Shown piece by piece: positions 44,088-55,800 of a stretch of DNA of 64,000 nucleotides. The stretch is from Ulota crispa (taxonomy: Eukaryota; Streptophyta; Bryopsida; Orthotrichales; Orthotrichaceae): positions 1,304,501 through 1,368,500 of the forward strand of contig OY987244.1 in the NCBI GenBank assembly GCA_963920765.1. Reading direction: 5' to 3'. A program made the translations under genes and the position numbers. The number at the start of each line of letters is the position of its first letter. The first letter of the stretch is position 1. The notes under the pieces are model-generated. The model was not told the DNA's origin, did no database searches, and was given only the letters and a program-made list of their open reading frames with translations.

Positions 44088-46150
44088 TTAAATTAGGTCA
44101 ATTACATTCAAATTGTTCAATTTTTTTAATTTAACTCTTTTTTTCATCCTCTAAATAATCTTCAAAATCTTACAAGCTTCTTAAGTCTTAAGAATATGGT
44201 CATGAAACAAATTGATGTTTAAAAAGGCATGAGTTCAACTCTTTTTCCTAGGGACAGCACATAATTGACACTTCACCAAATGCTAGAGTCAACCATACAA
44301 GGCAATTTTTGTATTTGAAAAGACATTCTCTTTTACATCCTTTAAAGATAAAGAGTCTTAACAATCATTGGCCTTTTATTGAGGGATCTCTCCATGTGGA
44401 TTCTTAAGATTTATGAAATAGCAATATTTCAAATTTTACTATCACACAAGAATGTATTGTTTATGAACTTTTCAAAGTCTATATTTGGTTAAATATGACA
44501 TATATATATGCTTTGGTTTATTCTTTTAACTTTTAACTATTTTTAAGTGTGAAGTACTATATGCTTTGCAAAACTAAAGTATTAATGCAATTATCTAGAT
44601 CCTTGATTTCAATAATACATAAGTTGTGTTTAGTAAAACAAAATATACTAAACAACTTAAAAAACTTATTTGCTATACTATAAACTATAATACTAGACGG
44701 CTTATTGGAAAATGATGGCAATACCAAGCATATCTTGAAATTACTTTGTTCTAAAATCAAATTCAAAAAGATTTGTATGCTTATAAAATGCTACACAAGT
44801 AGCTAAAAAGAAGGCTTAAAGTGGTCTAAAACACTAGCATTTGACAATCCATTGATGTTTATAATTGTCTAAGTATAATCCAAATTGGTCAAGGTTCAAT
44901 TCTTGCAAAAAGAACAAGTAGCTCATTATAAAAAAATAGATTGATAGTCAAAATTATGACGAGAATTTACTAGATGAATTTAATAAAATGTCCAAAACTA
45001 TATACATGGTGTGAGATGTTTTTTCCTTTGTTCACAATGCCTTTACACTATTTGGTTCTACAAAAATTACCAAATTCTTTGCTCACACAGCAATTTAAAT
45101 GCACACTTTCTTTTCCATCTCCATGTTTTTATTTTGTGATTAATATGCAATGCAAGTTGTTCTACTTCACAAAATTCAGCTACAAAATACTTTTTGTTAA
45201 TCATTTTAGTTACACTTCAAGTCCTTCTAAATTTGCAAGAACTTTTTTTTGCCCTTGCATTATGACATAATCCTAATCAGCCACATATTTTGCAATTTAA
45301 ATGTTGTAATGCCATTGCAAGGTTGTGTCCGTCAAACACTTGCCTACACCCTCTTTAGAATATGAATTAACAAATGGCTTTCTTTGCCTCACTTCTCACG
45401 AAGCCACACAATTGTTTTGCCAACAATGAAATGTATCACAACATTCAACCATTTTGGCTACAAAAAGTAACAATTTGTTTTTCTAGTAGTATACTAGTTG
45501 CTTGTTGATCTCATTCATTGAAGATAACAATGGCCTTTTTCTTGTTACATATTTGTCACAAATTCTTTTAGATTACAAAAAGCCCTTCGTATTCCGCAGT
45601 CATGCCACGTGGATACTGTTTTCAATAATCTATAATGGCGGATACCAGTAGAAGCATCTGGCATGACGGTTCATTCAATGGTTCCCATCCTGCCAACTGC
45701 TAACTTACTTCTTTGGTGAGTGCCATTGACTTATACTCAAAGGAAAATCATTTAGCCATGGCCGAGTTCTAGAACAGTGCAAAATTACAATGTCATTATT
45801 ATGGATATTTGGGTGCTTGTAATGAAGGCCAGCAAGCAAACGTGGAAAAATAGAGCTAAGGTAGAAATACCATAAACCGCTAAAATAAGCATTTTAACCT
45901 TTAACCTATAAGATATGGGGAATTTCTTGAGAAATTGAGCTCAATAAGCGCAAAAATAAGGATAAGGAAGAATGCAAAAGAAACAAATTTTTTTCCTCAA
46001 GAATGAATTTTATAAAGCAAAATAAACGTGGATTCTTCATTTGCTTCCACCTTAATTACAGAAATCACAGGTGGGATATGTGTGGCTGCAGAATCTCTGA
46101 GAGATGCTCTGGAGATGTTCTAGAAGGATCCCGGTGAAACTTCTAAGCTT
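44088..46150. other. AT-rich intergenic stretch, no gene seen
   Basis: Frames at 44557-44766 and 44974-45270 are AT-biased and have no motif. No bounded repeat found. Confidence 0.5.
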
Positions 46151-47424
46151 ACAGTACGGTTGACTGCAAGGGCTTCGATTCACTGCCTGCATGACATCCT
46201 CACTGCAGGAAGCCGGAGGGAGCGGAAGAAAAAACAGGTTGAGGCCTCGAGGGAGAGACGAAGAATTGAGCGCTTGCGGAAGCTATTAGTTAAGCTTAGT
46301 GCGTGGCAGGAGAGACGTCACGGTTCTTCTGTCAAGGGCGCAGCCCCTGCAGCGGAATGCCATTGGAATGTGCAGCGTGGCTGAAGCGCAAGGCGCAAGC
46401 TCCGAGCGAGCGAGTGAATGCATTAAGTGCTGCAGCGCCTGCCCCGTTGCAGTTGGCCTCCTCGCTTGCTCCCCCCATTCATGTGGCACACCTTCCCGGC
46501 AGCAGCACTGCCTCCTTTCACTTTCATTGCACTTCACCTGTGCTGGATGGCGCTCATCACCCCGGATTCTCGTGCCATGTAATTACTTCCGACGTACTCC
46601 CGCCTTTCCCACTACCCGTATCAATGCAACATACAATTATACAATCATACACTAACATAATTACTTAACCCTCTGGGTTGGTAGTTTACAAGTCTTTTTC
46701 GAAGCTAGCTAGCGAGCTGCATTGTTTGTACGTCCTTGCAATCCCAGGAAAGGAGTAGTCCGAGTAGGTCAGTAGATACAGTACTGCTTTAATGCCTCCT
46801 GACAAGATTTCACTCCTGGAGCTGTACAGTTAACAGGTCTAAGGAATGTGAGTTTAGTACCATAATTAACACCTAGTGAGATTTACCGGGTTATTTAAAA
46901 TTTCACATGGAACTATGGGAGACTGGGACTGGGAGTATAATTCTGAAGTAATTTGAATTAGTTTCCGCACTGAGTTGGGTGATTTTCGAATGCTCGGATG
47001 TACGGTGAGATAATGAACGAAAGGGAAAGTTTTCATTAACATAATGGAGTGCACTGGAAGTGATTAGGTCCAATGCATGTTTCTGCTCGTTGTTGCGGCT
47101 ACTGTAATTGGTTGAGGAAACTGGTGAGTGGTGAAGCCTAGTTGTTGATACCGGTAGCAGCGATAAATGCATAGAATCTGACGCATGAACCGGCACTTGC
47201 AGGCAATCCCCTGGAGTCCGCGGCCAGTTTGCGATTGAAGATTGGTCAACTTAGATTGCAGTGCCTTTCTGGAGAGGAACCCTGGAGGTAAGCTTAGCGT
47301 GCACTAAAGTGATCAGGTTAGCAGGCGGCGTTGAAGTGTGGGTACGCATTACAGTGTGAGTGTGTTCGGGAGCGCGATCGAAAGGTAGTTTTGCATCGAG
47401 AGCACAGGTGACGGACATAGAATT
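46151..47424 (+). promoter_or_regulatory. Upstream region of the lipid-transfer-type gene
   Basis: GC-richer than the spacer before it, with overlapping unconvincing frames on both strands. It probably contains the promoter and 5' leader of the gene starting at 47425. Core elements could not be fixed. Confidence 0.4.
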
Positions 47425-48834
47425 ATGGGGAGAGGGATGGCGATGGCGGGAGCGACATACGGAATATGGTTTGCATTGTTTGCTGTGTTATGCGTTGTAG
47501 CGGCGGCGGACGCCGCTACTGTACCACCACCCCCGGCGGATTGTAGCGTCCCTTTCAATAACCTGACTCCCTGCATCGACTTCGTGAACAGCAATTCCTC
47601 AGGCTCACCATCGGCTGGTTGTTGCTCAGCGTTCTCCACGACGCAGAGGCAGCATCCGGAGTGCCTGTGCCAGCTACAGCAAGCCTTCGCCGACCCCGCA
47701 ACGGCGCCAGGGAACGTCACTCGAGCCTCGGAGATTCCTTCGCTCTGTAAGGTGGCTGTGGATTACAATAAGTGCCCGGCGCTTCTCGGGCTCGCGCCGC
47801 AAGCAGCCCCCGCACCACCGACGCATGCGCCTGTCGCACCGCCGTTGCATGCGCCAGTCTCATTGCCGGCGCTTGCTCCAGTGCAGCCGTCTCAAGCTCC
47901 CGTGCCTGGTCCCGCGCCCCCGACAGGCAAGGACTACGATTGCACCAACTCGTTTAACGACCTTTCATCGTGCTTGGGGTTTGTCAGTGGCGATGGCAAA
48001 GGCGAACCGCCGAAGACTTGCTGCACCGCAATTGGCACCACCCAAGCGAAGGAACCCATTTGCCTCTGCCAGCTTCTGGCGCAAGTAAACGATAGCGCGC
48101 AGTACGGGGTGAACGCGACCCTGGCTAAGGAGCTCCCGACTTTGTGTCACGTCACTGCAGACACCTCCCGGTGCTCTGCATTGCTCGATAGCCCCCTGGC
48201 ACCATCGCCAAGTGCGGCGCCCGTGCATTCGCCATCGCCTATGGTCACGCCCGCGCATCCGCCATCGCCAGTGTCTCCGATCGTGCCAGCTCCCGCACAC
48301 GCTCCAGTTCCTGTACCGCCGCCTGTTGCATCTCCAGCGCCGGCGCCAGGGCCGGTGGGGGAAGCCGTGGACTGCTCCAATGAATTCGCGTTACTGCAAT
48401 CCTGCTTCGCGTATGTGATGGCGAACGACACAACGCCGCCCTCGGTGGAATGCTGCACGTCGCTGGGGAGCGTGGTGACGAACAAGCCCGTTTGTTTATG
48501 TCAACTGCTGCAGACGGTGGGCAGTGGCGACCCCGCGACGACAGGCATCAACGCCACGCGCGCGCTCGGTCTGGCGGACATGTGCTCGGTCACCACCGAC
48601 GTGAGCAAGTGTCCGGCACTTCTCGGGCAACCGGTGTCGTCGCCGCTGCCGTCGTCGCCGCTGACTGGCGAAGCGCCGGGAGTCTCCCCCGCTGGTGGCG
48701 ACGGCGGCGAGACCCCCGTTGGCGAGGCTCCAAGTGGTCAGGCTCTTGCACCGTCCAAATCCGTCGTCGTTACTTCTGTCAGCAGGTCTGCGTTGTTGGT
48801 GGCGATTTTCTGGAGCATTGCGGTGACTTCTTAA
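47425..48834 (+). CDS. Three-domain lipid-transfer (LTPG-type) GPI-anchored protein
   Basis: A single-exon, 469-residue protein. Residues 1-30 are a signal peptide (WFALFAVLCVVAAADA). Three eight-cysteine modules follow: Cys 40, 50, 66, 67, 80, 82, 108, 117; Cys 173, 183, 199, 200, 213, 215, 241, 250; and Cys 317, 327, 343, 344, 357, 359, 387, 396. The spacing is nearly identical in all (C-9-C-15-CC-12-C-1-C-25/27-C-8-C), pointing to internal triplication. Linkers at about 124-168 and 254-312 are rich in AP, SP and PP, likely arabinogalactan-type O-glycosylation sites. A C-terminal hydrophobic tail (about 455-468) after a small-residue region suggests a GPI anchor. LTPG proteins carry lipids at the plasma membrane and wall, for example in cuticle formation; the role here is inferred. 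The first ATG gives a good signal peptide. A short CGAT repeat follows the stop near 48853. Confidence 0.93.
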   Translation: MGRGMAMAGATYGIWFALFAVLCVVAAADAATVPPPPADCSVPFNNLTPCIDFVNSNSSGSPSAGCCSAFSTTQRQHPECLCQLQQAFADPATAPGNVTRASEIPSLCKVAVDYNKCPALLGLAPQAAPAPPTHAPVAPPLHAPVSLPALAPVQPSQAPVPGPAPPTGKDYDCTNSFNDLSSCLGFVSGDGKGEPPKTCCTAIGTTQAKEPICLCQLLAQVNDSAQYGVNATLAKELPTLCHVTADTSRCSALLDSPLAPSPSAAPVHSPSPMVTPAHPPSPVSPIVPAPAHAPVPVPPPVASPAPAPGPVGEAVDCSNEFALLQSCFAYVMANDTTPPSVECCTSLGSVVTNKPVCLCQLLQTVGSGDPATTGINATRALGLADMCSVTTDVSKCPALLGQPVSSPLPSSPLTGEAPGVSPAGGDGGETPVGEAPSGQALAPSKSVVVTSVSRSALLVAIFWSIAVTS

Positions 48835-48970
48835 CCCCGTCCACGACAATGTTCGATCGATCGATCGATCGAAGACCGTCTTGCTGGCGTGCTGAAGGAG
48901 GGAATTACGACTCTCGCGTAACTATCCCAGGTCTGTTGGTATGATGAAATGAGTCGGTGAGCGTGCAATT

Positions 48971-49390
48971 GCTGTTGCAGTGAGGCTAGCCAAGGTAGAA
49001 ACACCCGAAATAGCCACTTTTGCTGCTGCTCAGCGTTAGTTACTCTAATTGCATTGATCAGGTTTTTACCAATTTTCTTGTCGAGATATGAAAGAGGATT
49101 ACAACGCACCAAAGAATGAGTTTTATGGGTTCTGTTTGCAAATGTTACAAAAGGTCCCTATCTTAGTAGATATTGATTCTGTTGCAGGGCTCTCGCCAAG
49201 GTAGGGGATTTCCCAAAACTGTCACTTTTGATGATGCTAAGCATAGTTTCTGATGTGGTTTTGGGCTGGTCAAAATTTTCAAGTTGTTTTAGACAAATGA
49301 AAAAGGATATCAATTCACCAAGGAACGTGTATGGTGGATGTTGTCTGCAAAAAGTTACAAGTAGTTTAGTTTTTGTTGGCCAGCAGCAGC
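48971..49390. repeat. Diverged tandem duplication downstream of the lipid-transfer gene
   Basis: Two copies of about 207 bp (from about 48971 and 49179). Aligned landmarks are CTGTTGCAGTGAGGCTAGCC with CTGTTGCAGGGCTCTCGCC, CCACTTTTGCTGCTGCT with TCACTTTTGATGATGCT, and ACGCACCAAAGAATG with ATTCACCAAGGAACG. Neither copy holds a recognisable coding frame. Confidence 0.65.
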
Positions 49391-49579
49391 TGCAAAGACG
49401 CTATTTATGCAGTTGAATGAATTTGCTATGGTCAATCTGTTCTAATTATTTCTTCTTCTAAAGTCCTGTTGAGGTATTCATGCTTTTTGCGTTTTGAGCG
49501 GGATTAGTATGTTCATGTACATTGAAAGTCTTAAGCAGGTCAGTCACACTGACAAAGGTTGCCCATAATTTTTCTAATA

Positions 49580-49887
49580 TAAGGCAGGAACACTCATAAG
49601 CGTTAGTCTAAGGGTTTTGAACATGACGACTACTAATAAACATCTAGCAAATTATATGATTTTGTTAGCAACAGAAAAATAATGAGTTTGCACTTTCAAA
49701 TATATTATTTGGATATTGTGAGAATAAGTTGTGAATTTTTAAAGAGCAAATTGCCATTGTACTCATAACCAACATTAAGGTTTCATGTTCACATGTTGTA
49801 CATCCTTGTGATTACATCTATTTATTTCTACAGATTTTTTAAGATTTTAGAGGTGATGGTTATGGGACACTAATGCTTATGGGTGTT
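49580..49887. mobile_element. MITE family R2, copy a
   Basis: About 308 bp, inverted relative to the copy at 55008-55320. Shared tracts include GTTTCATGTTCACATGTTGT, ATCCTTGTGATTACATCTAT and AAATTATATGATTTTG-like sequence. The ends have decayed (TAAGGCAGGAACACTCATAA at the left). Confidence 0.7.
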
Positions 49888-51247
49888 TCTACGTGATACT
49901 TCTCTTTTGTAACTTAGTGTTCACACCAATAAGACAAGGCATTGTAGTTGGAATGTCTTCATTGTTCAAATATTTTGTAGATGCCATTTTGCTTGATTTG
50001 GATGATATTCTTAGATATGTGCAACAATTCTACAATTCTCTTGTGGGTTTAGGTTAGGTACTTAGAACTAACTTGTGCAAGGTTTACAATATTTGTCTAG
50101 ACAAGCAATATGAGAGGTTGAATTTTGAAAGATTGATTTTACATGCTTGATTTGTTCTTTTTCTTGTAAGCAATCAAAATTCTCTTAATTAATTGTAAGA
50201 ATTCACTTCCTTAACTTTATCTAGCATGTTGTTTCATGTATTTGTGAACCTTGTACAACAAAAAAATAACATTGCTTTTGGCAACACAATCTATTAGTGT
50301 TCCTCTATTAGTGTAGTTCTTCCAAGGTACAATTTTACATCTATGAAAACAATAGAACAAAAATTGTCTTTCTGAATCAATCACTTTGGAATGTGACTTT
50401 CATGTAAGATCAATCAATTTCAATCGTTCTAGATGATGGATTCAATTGTTCAAGTGTTAAATTTTCTAAATTTTCATTGTTTACATCATTGAATGATTTC
50501 AACTTGAATAGTTCTAAATTAATGTGGTGCTCTAAAACAATGCACTTTTAGGATGATTGACATTGTTACTTCAAATATCTATTATTATCATTAATGAGTT
50601 AGGTGGGCAAAGTTAACCTAATTTAGTAAACCCATCTAAGAATTTGATACCTTGGATGATATAGCTCATTGATGCCCTTGTGGATCAACTTGATCAAGCT
50701 TCCTTGATCAATCGTTAGGGCATCTCGATGCAATTGTAAGAGAGGCAGGCAAAAGCTTGTTGCAATGCTTTAAACCAGACTTGAGCAAAAACATGGGCTC
50801 CAATGCAGTAGTTAAACCATATTGCATTTTTTAGGGCTCCCCACATAAGAGTCCTTCCCGTGCAAATTTTGATTATTTGGAGAGTCTTGTATACCACTCC
50901 AGCTTTGACTCTGACACAATTTTAAGATGTTTCAAATACTTTTGACATGGATTAGTCACACATAAGCACTTAAAAAAGACATAAACTAATAAAAACTTGT
51001 GATTCGTGAGTTTCATAACTTGCTTCCATTGGGGTTTAGTGAGGGCTACTGAACTCGAAAATGGCCCTACTTTGTATTTGACCCCAAATTCAACACAATT
51101 TGCGAGGCTGATTTTGTAGCTAGATTGGGGATGCCCTTATTGCAAACTTATGGTCACCCTGATACTAGTTAGGTCAAAGCAAAATTGACTAATGTGCACA
51201 ATAGATGGACGTGAGACACAAATGGACATGAGATGATTGGAACCACG
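49888..51247. other. AT-rich spacer with one possible MITE
   Basis: No gene recognised. A stretch at about 50716-51139 has ends TTAGGGCATCTCGATGC and GATTGGGGATGCCCTTA, which are loosely complementary and resemble common plant MITE ends; target duplication is not evident. Confidence 0.4.
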
Positions 51248-51545
51248 CTTTTTTTTCATTTTTTAAGAAGTGCGAAAATGGCAATTTAAAATGTTATAAT
51301 GGTGCTCCTTATTTCAACATTCCTCCACATTGGATAGAAAATATCACATTAGCACATGTTACATGTTTATAATTTGGTTTTCATACACAATTTGGTAATT
51401 TCATCCATTTAAAAAAATAATGAAGTTTTTTTGGCAATCTCTTCCAAAGAATTGTGTTTCTTTTTCTATAGGCTTAGTACCAGTGAAAAAAAATTGGTGC
51501 AAGTTTGCCCCAAATCGCTAGAAAAAGAACCCTAATTGGAATTGC
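51248..51545. repeat. Dispersed repeat R3, copy a
   Basis: About 300 bp matching 63312-63616 in direct orientation. Shared tracts are TTTCATTTTTTAAGAA, GGATAGAAAATATCAC and TTTCTTTTTCTATAGGCTT. No terminal inverted repeats or coding frames were seen. Confidence 0.75.
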
Positions 51546-51838
51546 AAGCAAGATCTTTAGTTCTCTATAAACCTAGAGTCTATATACAATAGAGGTTGCA
51601 TGGTACCCCATGCTGTCCAAGTAGGGGTTTAAGTATCCTAACTTACAACAATGGTTTTATAGCACCCTAGCGTGACATGGCCACCATTGCAATGAACCCT
51701 AGCTGTTCAATGTTCGGATGATATGACATAGTTGTAACACCTACCTCATCAATGATAGTAATAGATATCTGAAGAAACAATGTCAACTATTCCTAAAAGT
51801 ACACCATTTTAGAGCACCCACCAATTCAGAGCACACTA

Positions 51839-52243
51839 CTTTAGTATGTTCTAAAATCGTCACATAAAAGAGTGGTTTGTCTTTTCATGTGATTCCAAGA
51901 CATGATTTTTTTTTTTTTTTTTGTATAATTTTCAAACAAAGAGAAATAGATGTCAAATGCAACACAAATTTTCATATTTTTTGAAGCATCATTGAATTGT
52001 TGATGAATTTTCATAGTTTTTGTAGTAGGCACCTTTTTGTGACTCTAGGTCTCCCATAAACTGTTCCTCTGCAACTTGTAAAGAGATTAGAAGAAACCAA
52101 GGAATATGATTGACTTTGCAATAAAATACACCTTTACTTCTATGACTTAAAGTTGTCCATTCAAAAACCACCTCATATGCATTCTTGAGCTACCTATGGG
52201 ACACTTTGCATGAGAGGGCCACAATTAGAGCACACTAGCTCAA
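51839..52243. mobile_element. MITE family R1, copy B
   Basis: About 405 bp. The left end TTAGTATGTTCTAAAATC pairs imperfectly with ATTAGAGCACACTAGCTC at the right. The interior matches copies A and C (GTAGTAGGCACCT, CAACTTGTAAAGAGAT). It lies about 570 bp beyond the XTH stop codon. Confidence 0.72.
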
Positions 52244-52816
52244 TGTACCTCACATTTATTACAACTTACTATCAACTGTTTTTTGAAATTGCAAGAAAGT
52301 GACTTTCATAGATCTTGTAACATTTTCACAAACACAATGTTAGTTACAGAATAGTTTGTTGTGGCCATCTTGTAACAAGAGTCATACATTGTGACTAAGG
52401 AGATTATACTTGGTGCTTCGTGACAGGTTTATTTTCTTTATTCATTCAAAGGTGTAGATGTTGTTTAAGGCTTCAAGCCTACACGTTTCGTGGAGCAATT
52501 ACAGGAGTTGAGGCTAACTTCAACACAACTCAGACATGTGTTCTCTGTTCCGGAAATAATCATCTGCACCGAGGCCGTCACTTAGGTCGAGGTTTCCGCC
52601 CTACGCAAGAGTGCAAGACTGGCTGTTCATCCTTTCACAAGAAAAGTCCATGCCTTTTCATAGACCAAGTTGCCATCGCTAGCTAGCTTCTGCAGAAAAA
52701 ATGGCAAAAAACTTTTCATTATACCAATTGAGACTCTTTACAGAAGTCTCCAGCAGCTTGGTATTTTTCCAGAGTCCATGACCCTCAGTCTGCACATATT
52801 TGCATGAATTGTCTTG
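52244..52816. other. XTH 3' flank
   Basis: Probable 3' untranslated and flanking sequence of the minus-strand XTH gene. A frame at 52420-52686 has no motif. Confidence 0.4.
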
Positions 52817-55800
52817 TCAGTGGGCACTGCCGAGCCCAAGGAAGCCCACCGAGTTTTGGGTGCACTCAAATGGGAGGGTTGGGTTACGCTCCAAGTCCGT
52901 GCAGTAGTTGTACACCATGTAATTCTCTTCCACCCATCGCAGCTTCTCTTGCTTGGCCGGGGACAAGGTTTGGTGCTCCGGGCGATCCCACCACTGGTTG
53001 GCAAAGGCCGTGGCACACGAGGCGGTGGCGTCCGTGGCGACGCAGGCGTCGAGGTTGTAGTTCTGGTAGGAGGCAATGAAGGGCGCGTGCGTCCAGTCGA
53101 TCTTCACTCTGCCCCCTTGCGTGGCCCACTTGTCCCCGTTCCACAGACTGGAGAAGATGTTCATGGGCTGCCCGTTTGGATACGCCATCCCCATGGCGTT
53201 GTTGTTTGTGAACACTCGGATGGGCGTGTCATCCACCAAGAATCTGCATCCATAGAAAACTTTGATATTAACAACAAATCTGCAAAGAGACGTACTAACC
53301 TAATTCCTTCCTATAATTATGGCAGTTTTAATGAAGCCACCCTACTTTGAACCTTGCCCATGCGTATTTTGTTTCAATGTCAGTGTTGGAAATGGCTAAT
53401 TCAAGTACTTACAAAGTAACTCTCAACAGATGTGCGCAGGCCTGTCTAGTGCTAGATAAGCAAATTGTTCCTTGCGACAGTTCTTTAGGTTGAGTTTGCA
53501 TTCATTAGAGAAGTGCTTCAAGGGAGATAACCCTAAGATTCGTTCTGACAATCGACTACCACGTCTAATTACTAAAAATCTTTTATTGTTCACAGACACA
53601 GCTATCAACTTGATAAGAGCTAGTTTAATCTACTTTGTGTAATTTGTGCCTCGTAAATCTTCTTCAAAGTAGGAAGTACTATTACTGGTAAGGGACCTGC
53701 CATCTCCTACATTGACTCTTATTAATTACAAGGCCATCTCTCATGAGTGAATCTCGTTAATAGCAGCAACTCAAGTTGCACTCATTTGCATTTAGCAAGT
53801 GGTATGAGCATGACTTGACAAAAATGCCTATCATTTGCCACTACTCTTTGAATGGACATGGCATTTTTCCTGTCACAGGAAGAGGTCCACAACCTTCCAC
53901 GCACAAGCAAAAGCATAAGTTTTCCTTCAATGTTATGGCTTGTGATCTCTTAACCCATTAAGGTCTGTGGTCATTTTGTGGGCAATCCTTTTGTATGCCC
54001 ATTTGGGGGAAATTTTAAACTCTTGAATATAGATGTCTAAAACAAATCTAACTGTTTAGATGGAACTATCTTGCAAGGTTTAGTGTTATGCATCATGAAT
54101 TATGCTCACTCTTTAGTTTTTATGGCCATCTTTTTGCACTTATTGGTGTATTTTCAGCCAGTACTCTTTTAATTTTTTCAGCCCTCTAGCCACATGCTAC
54201 CTCATATTAACTTAGTTATTGTCCTGAATTCTTCACTTTCCAATTCTCCAGACCCATCCCCTTGGCCATGTTATCAAATTCCTTGACATGCTCTCTTCAC
54301 AAACTGAAAAGAGTCAAAATTGACCAGGAACTGGTCGACCAGACCTTAATGGGTTAAGCAGATTTGAATTTTTGTACCCAAAGATCTTCCCGAGCTCAAA
54401 GGTCATGTCACGTTGAAATTTCAGTCCTCTATATTTGTATACAGTAATGCAAAAAACGGAGGCAGGTATCAAACATCTCCTTCCGTGAGAATTAAAACAA
54501 ACAAACAAAAAAAAAGGGGAGGGAGGAGGTGAACGTACACAATCTGGCGATGGTTCCAGAGGACACCGTAGGTGTGGTAATCAGTAGTTGGATCGAACCA
54601 CAAGGTGATGCGCTGCTCACGTTCGCCGGTGCCATTGGCAAACACGTTGGTCTGCAAGATGTATGGCTGCCCTGACGAGTTCCCCAAGAACTCGAAGTCC
54701 AGTTCGTCGTGGTTCGAAGTCAGCGACGACAGCTGCAATCCAGCAATTATGCACAGCATTGGATGTTAAGAACACGGCAGAATCCCATGGCAAATTTAAT
54801 CTAAGAATCACCAGTTCACCACTGTATCAGAGCTAGCTTTTGCTTGGAAAATTAGGTGTTGACATTAGATAGGAGATGCACAAATGGTCACTTTTGAAAA
54901 TGTACATACGAGAACGTAACTTGCCACCCAACCCTGGAATTGAGGTATGGAGTGACAAGACTAATTAACTAATTTTTTTCACTCATTGCAACATTTTATA
55001 TTTTGCATAAGGTAGCAACGCCCATAACCTTCACTTCTAAAATCTTGAAAAAATCTGTGGAAATGAATAGATGTAATTACAAGGATGTACAACATGTGAA
55101 CATGAAACCATAGTGTTGGTATTAGGTGCAATTGCAATCGGCACTTTAAAAATTCACAACTTATTTTAATTCACTACTTATTCTTATGGCATCCAAATAA
55201 TACATTCAAAGGTGCAAACTCATTCTCTTGCTAATAGGATCTTATAATTTGCTAGATGTTTATTAATAAATCATCATGTTCAAAGCCCTTAATTTGACGG
55301 TTATGAGGGCTGCTACCTTAGATGTCTTTCTAGTTTCTACATAACAATGAATTGGTAAGGGCTAAGGTAGCTTGCTCTAAAACCGTCACTTTAAGGGCTG
55401 GTTGGGTTTTTCATGGTCTTCCAAAGATAAGAAGATTTTTTGTTTGATTTTCAGACAAAAAAAAAAAGTAGATGTCATGTGTAACACAATTTTTTTCATA
55501 TTTTTTGATATTATTGAATTGCTGATGAAATTTTAAAATGTTACGTAGTAGACACCTACTTGTGACTTGTAAGTCTCCCAAAACCCATCCCCTTGCAACT
55601 TGTAAAGAGATAGGTGAAATTAAGGAGTTTGATTGGCTCTCACAAAAGAATATAATTTTTTTTGGTCCACGCAATGGCTAAAGAGGGTCTATTTGAGGAC
55701 CACTGCACATTCATTATTGAGCTAATTATAGAGACACAAGTGGGTTGCAATTTGAGCAAACTACTTTACAACATGTATTGTGCACTCACTTGTGACCTAA

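Noticed and set aside
46160-46668. Overlapping plus- and minus-strand frames before the lipid-transfer gene
   Set aside because: GC-rich composition produces open frames on both strands; no domain or consistent start was found.
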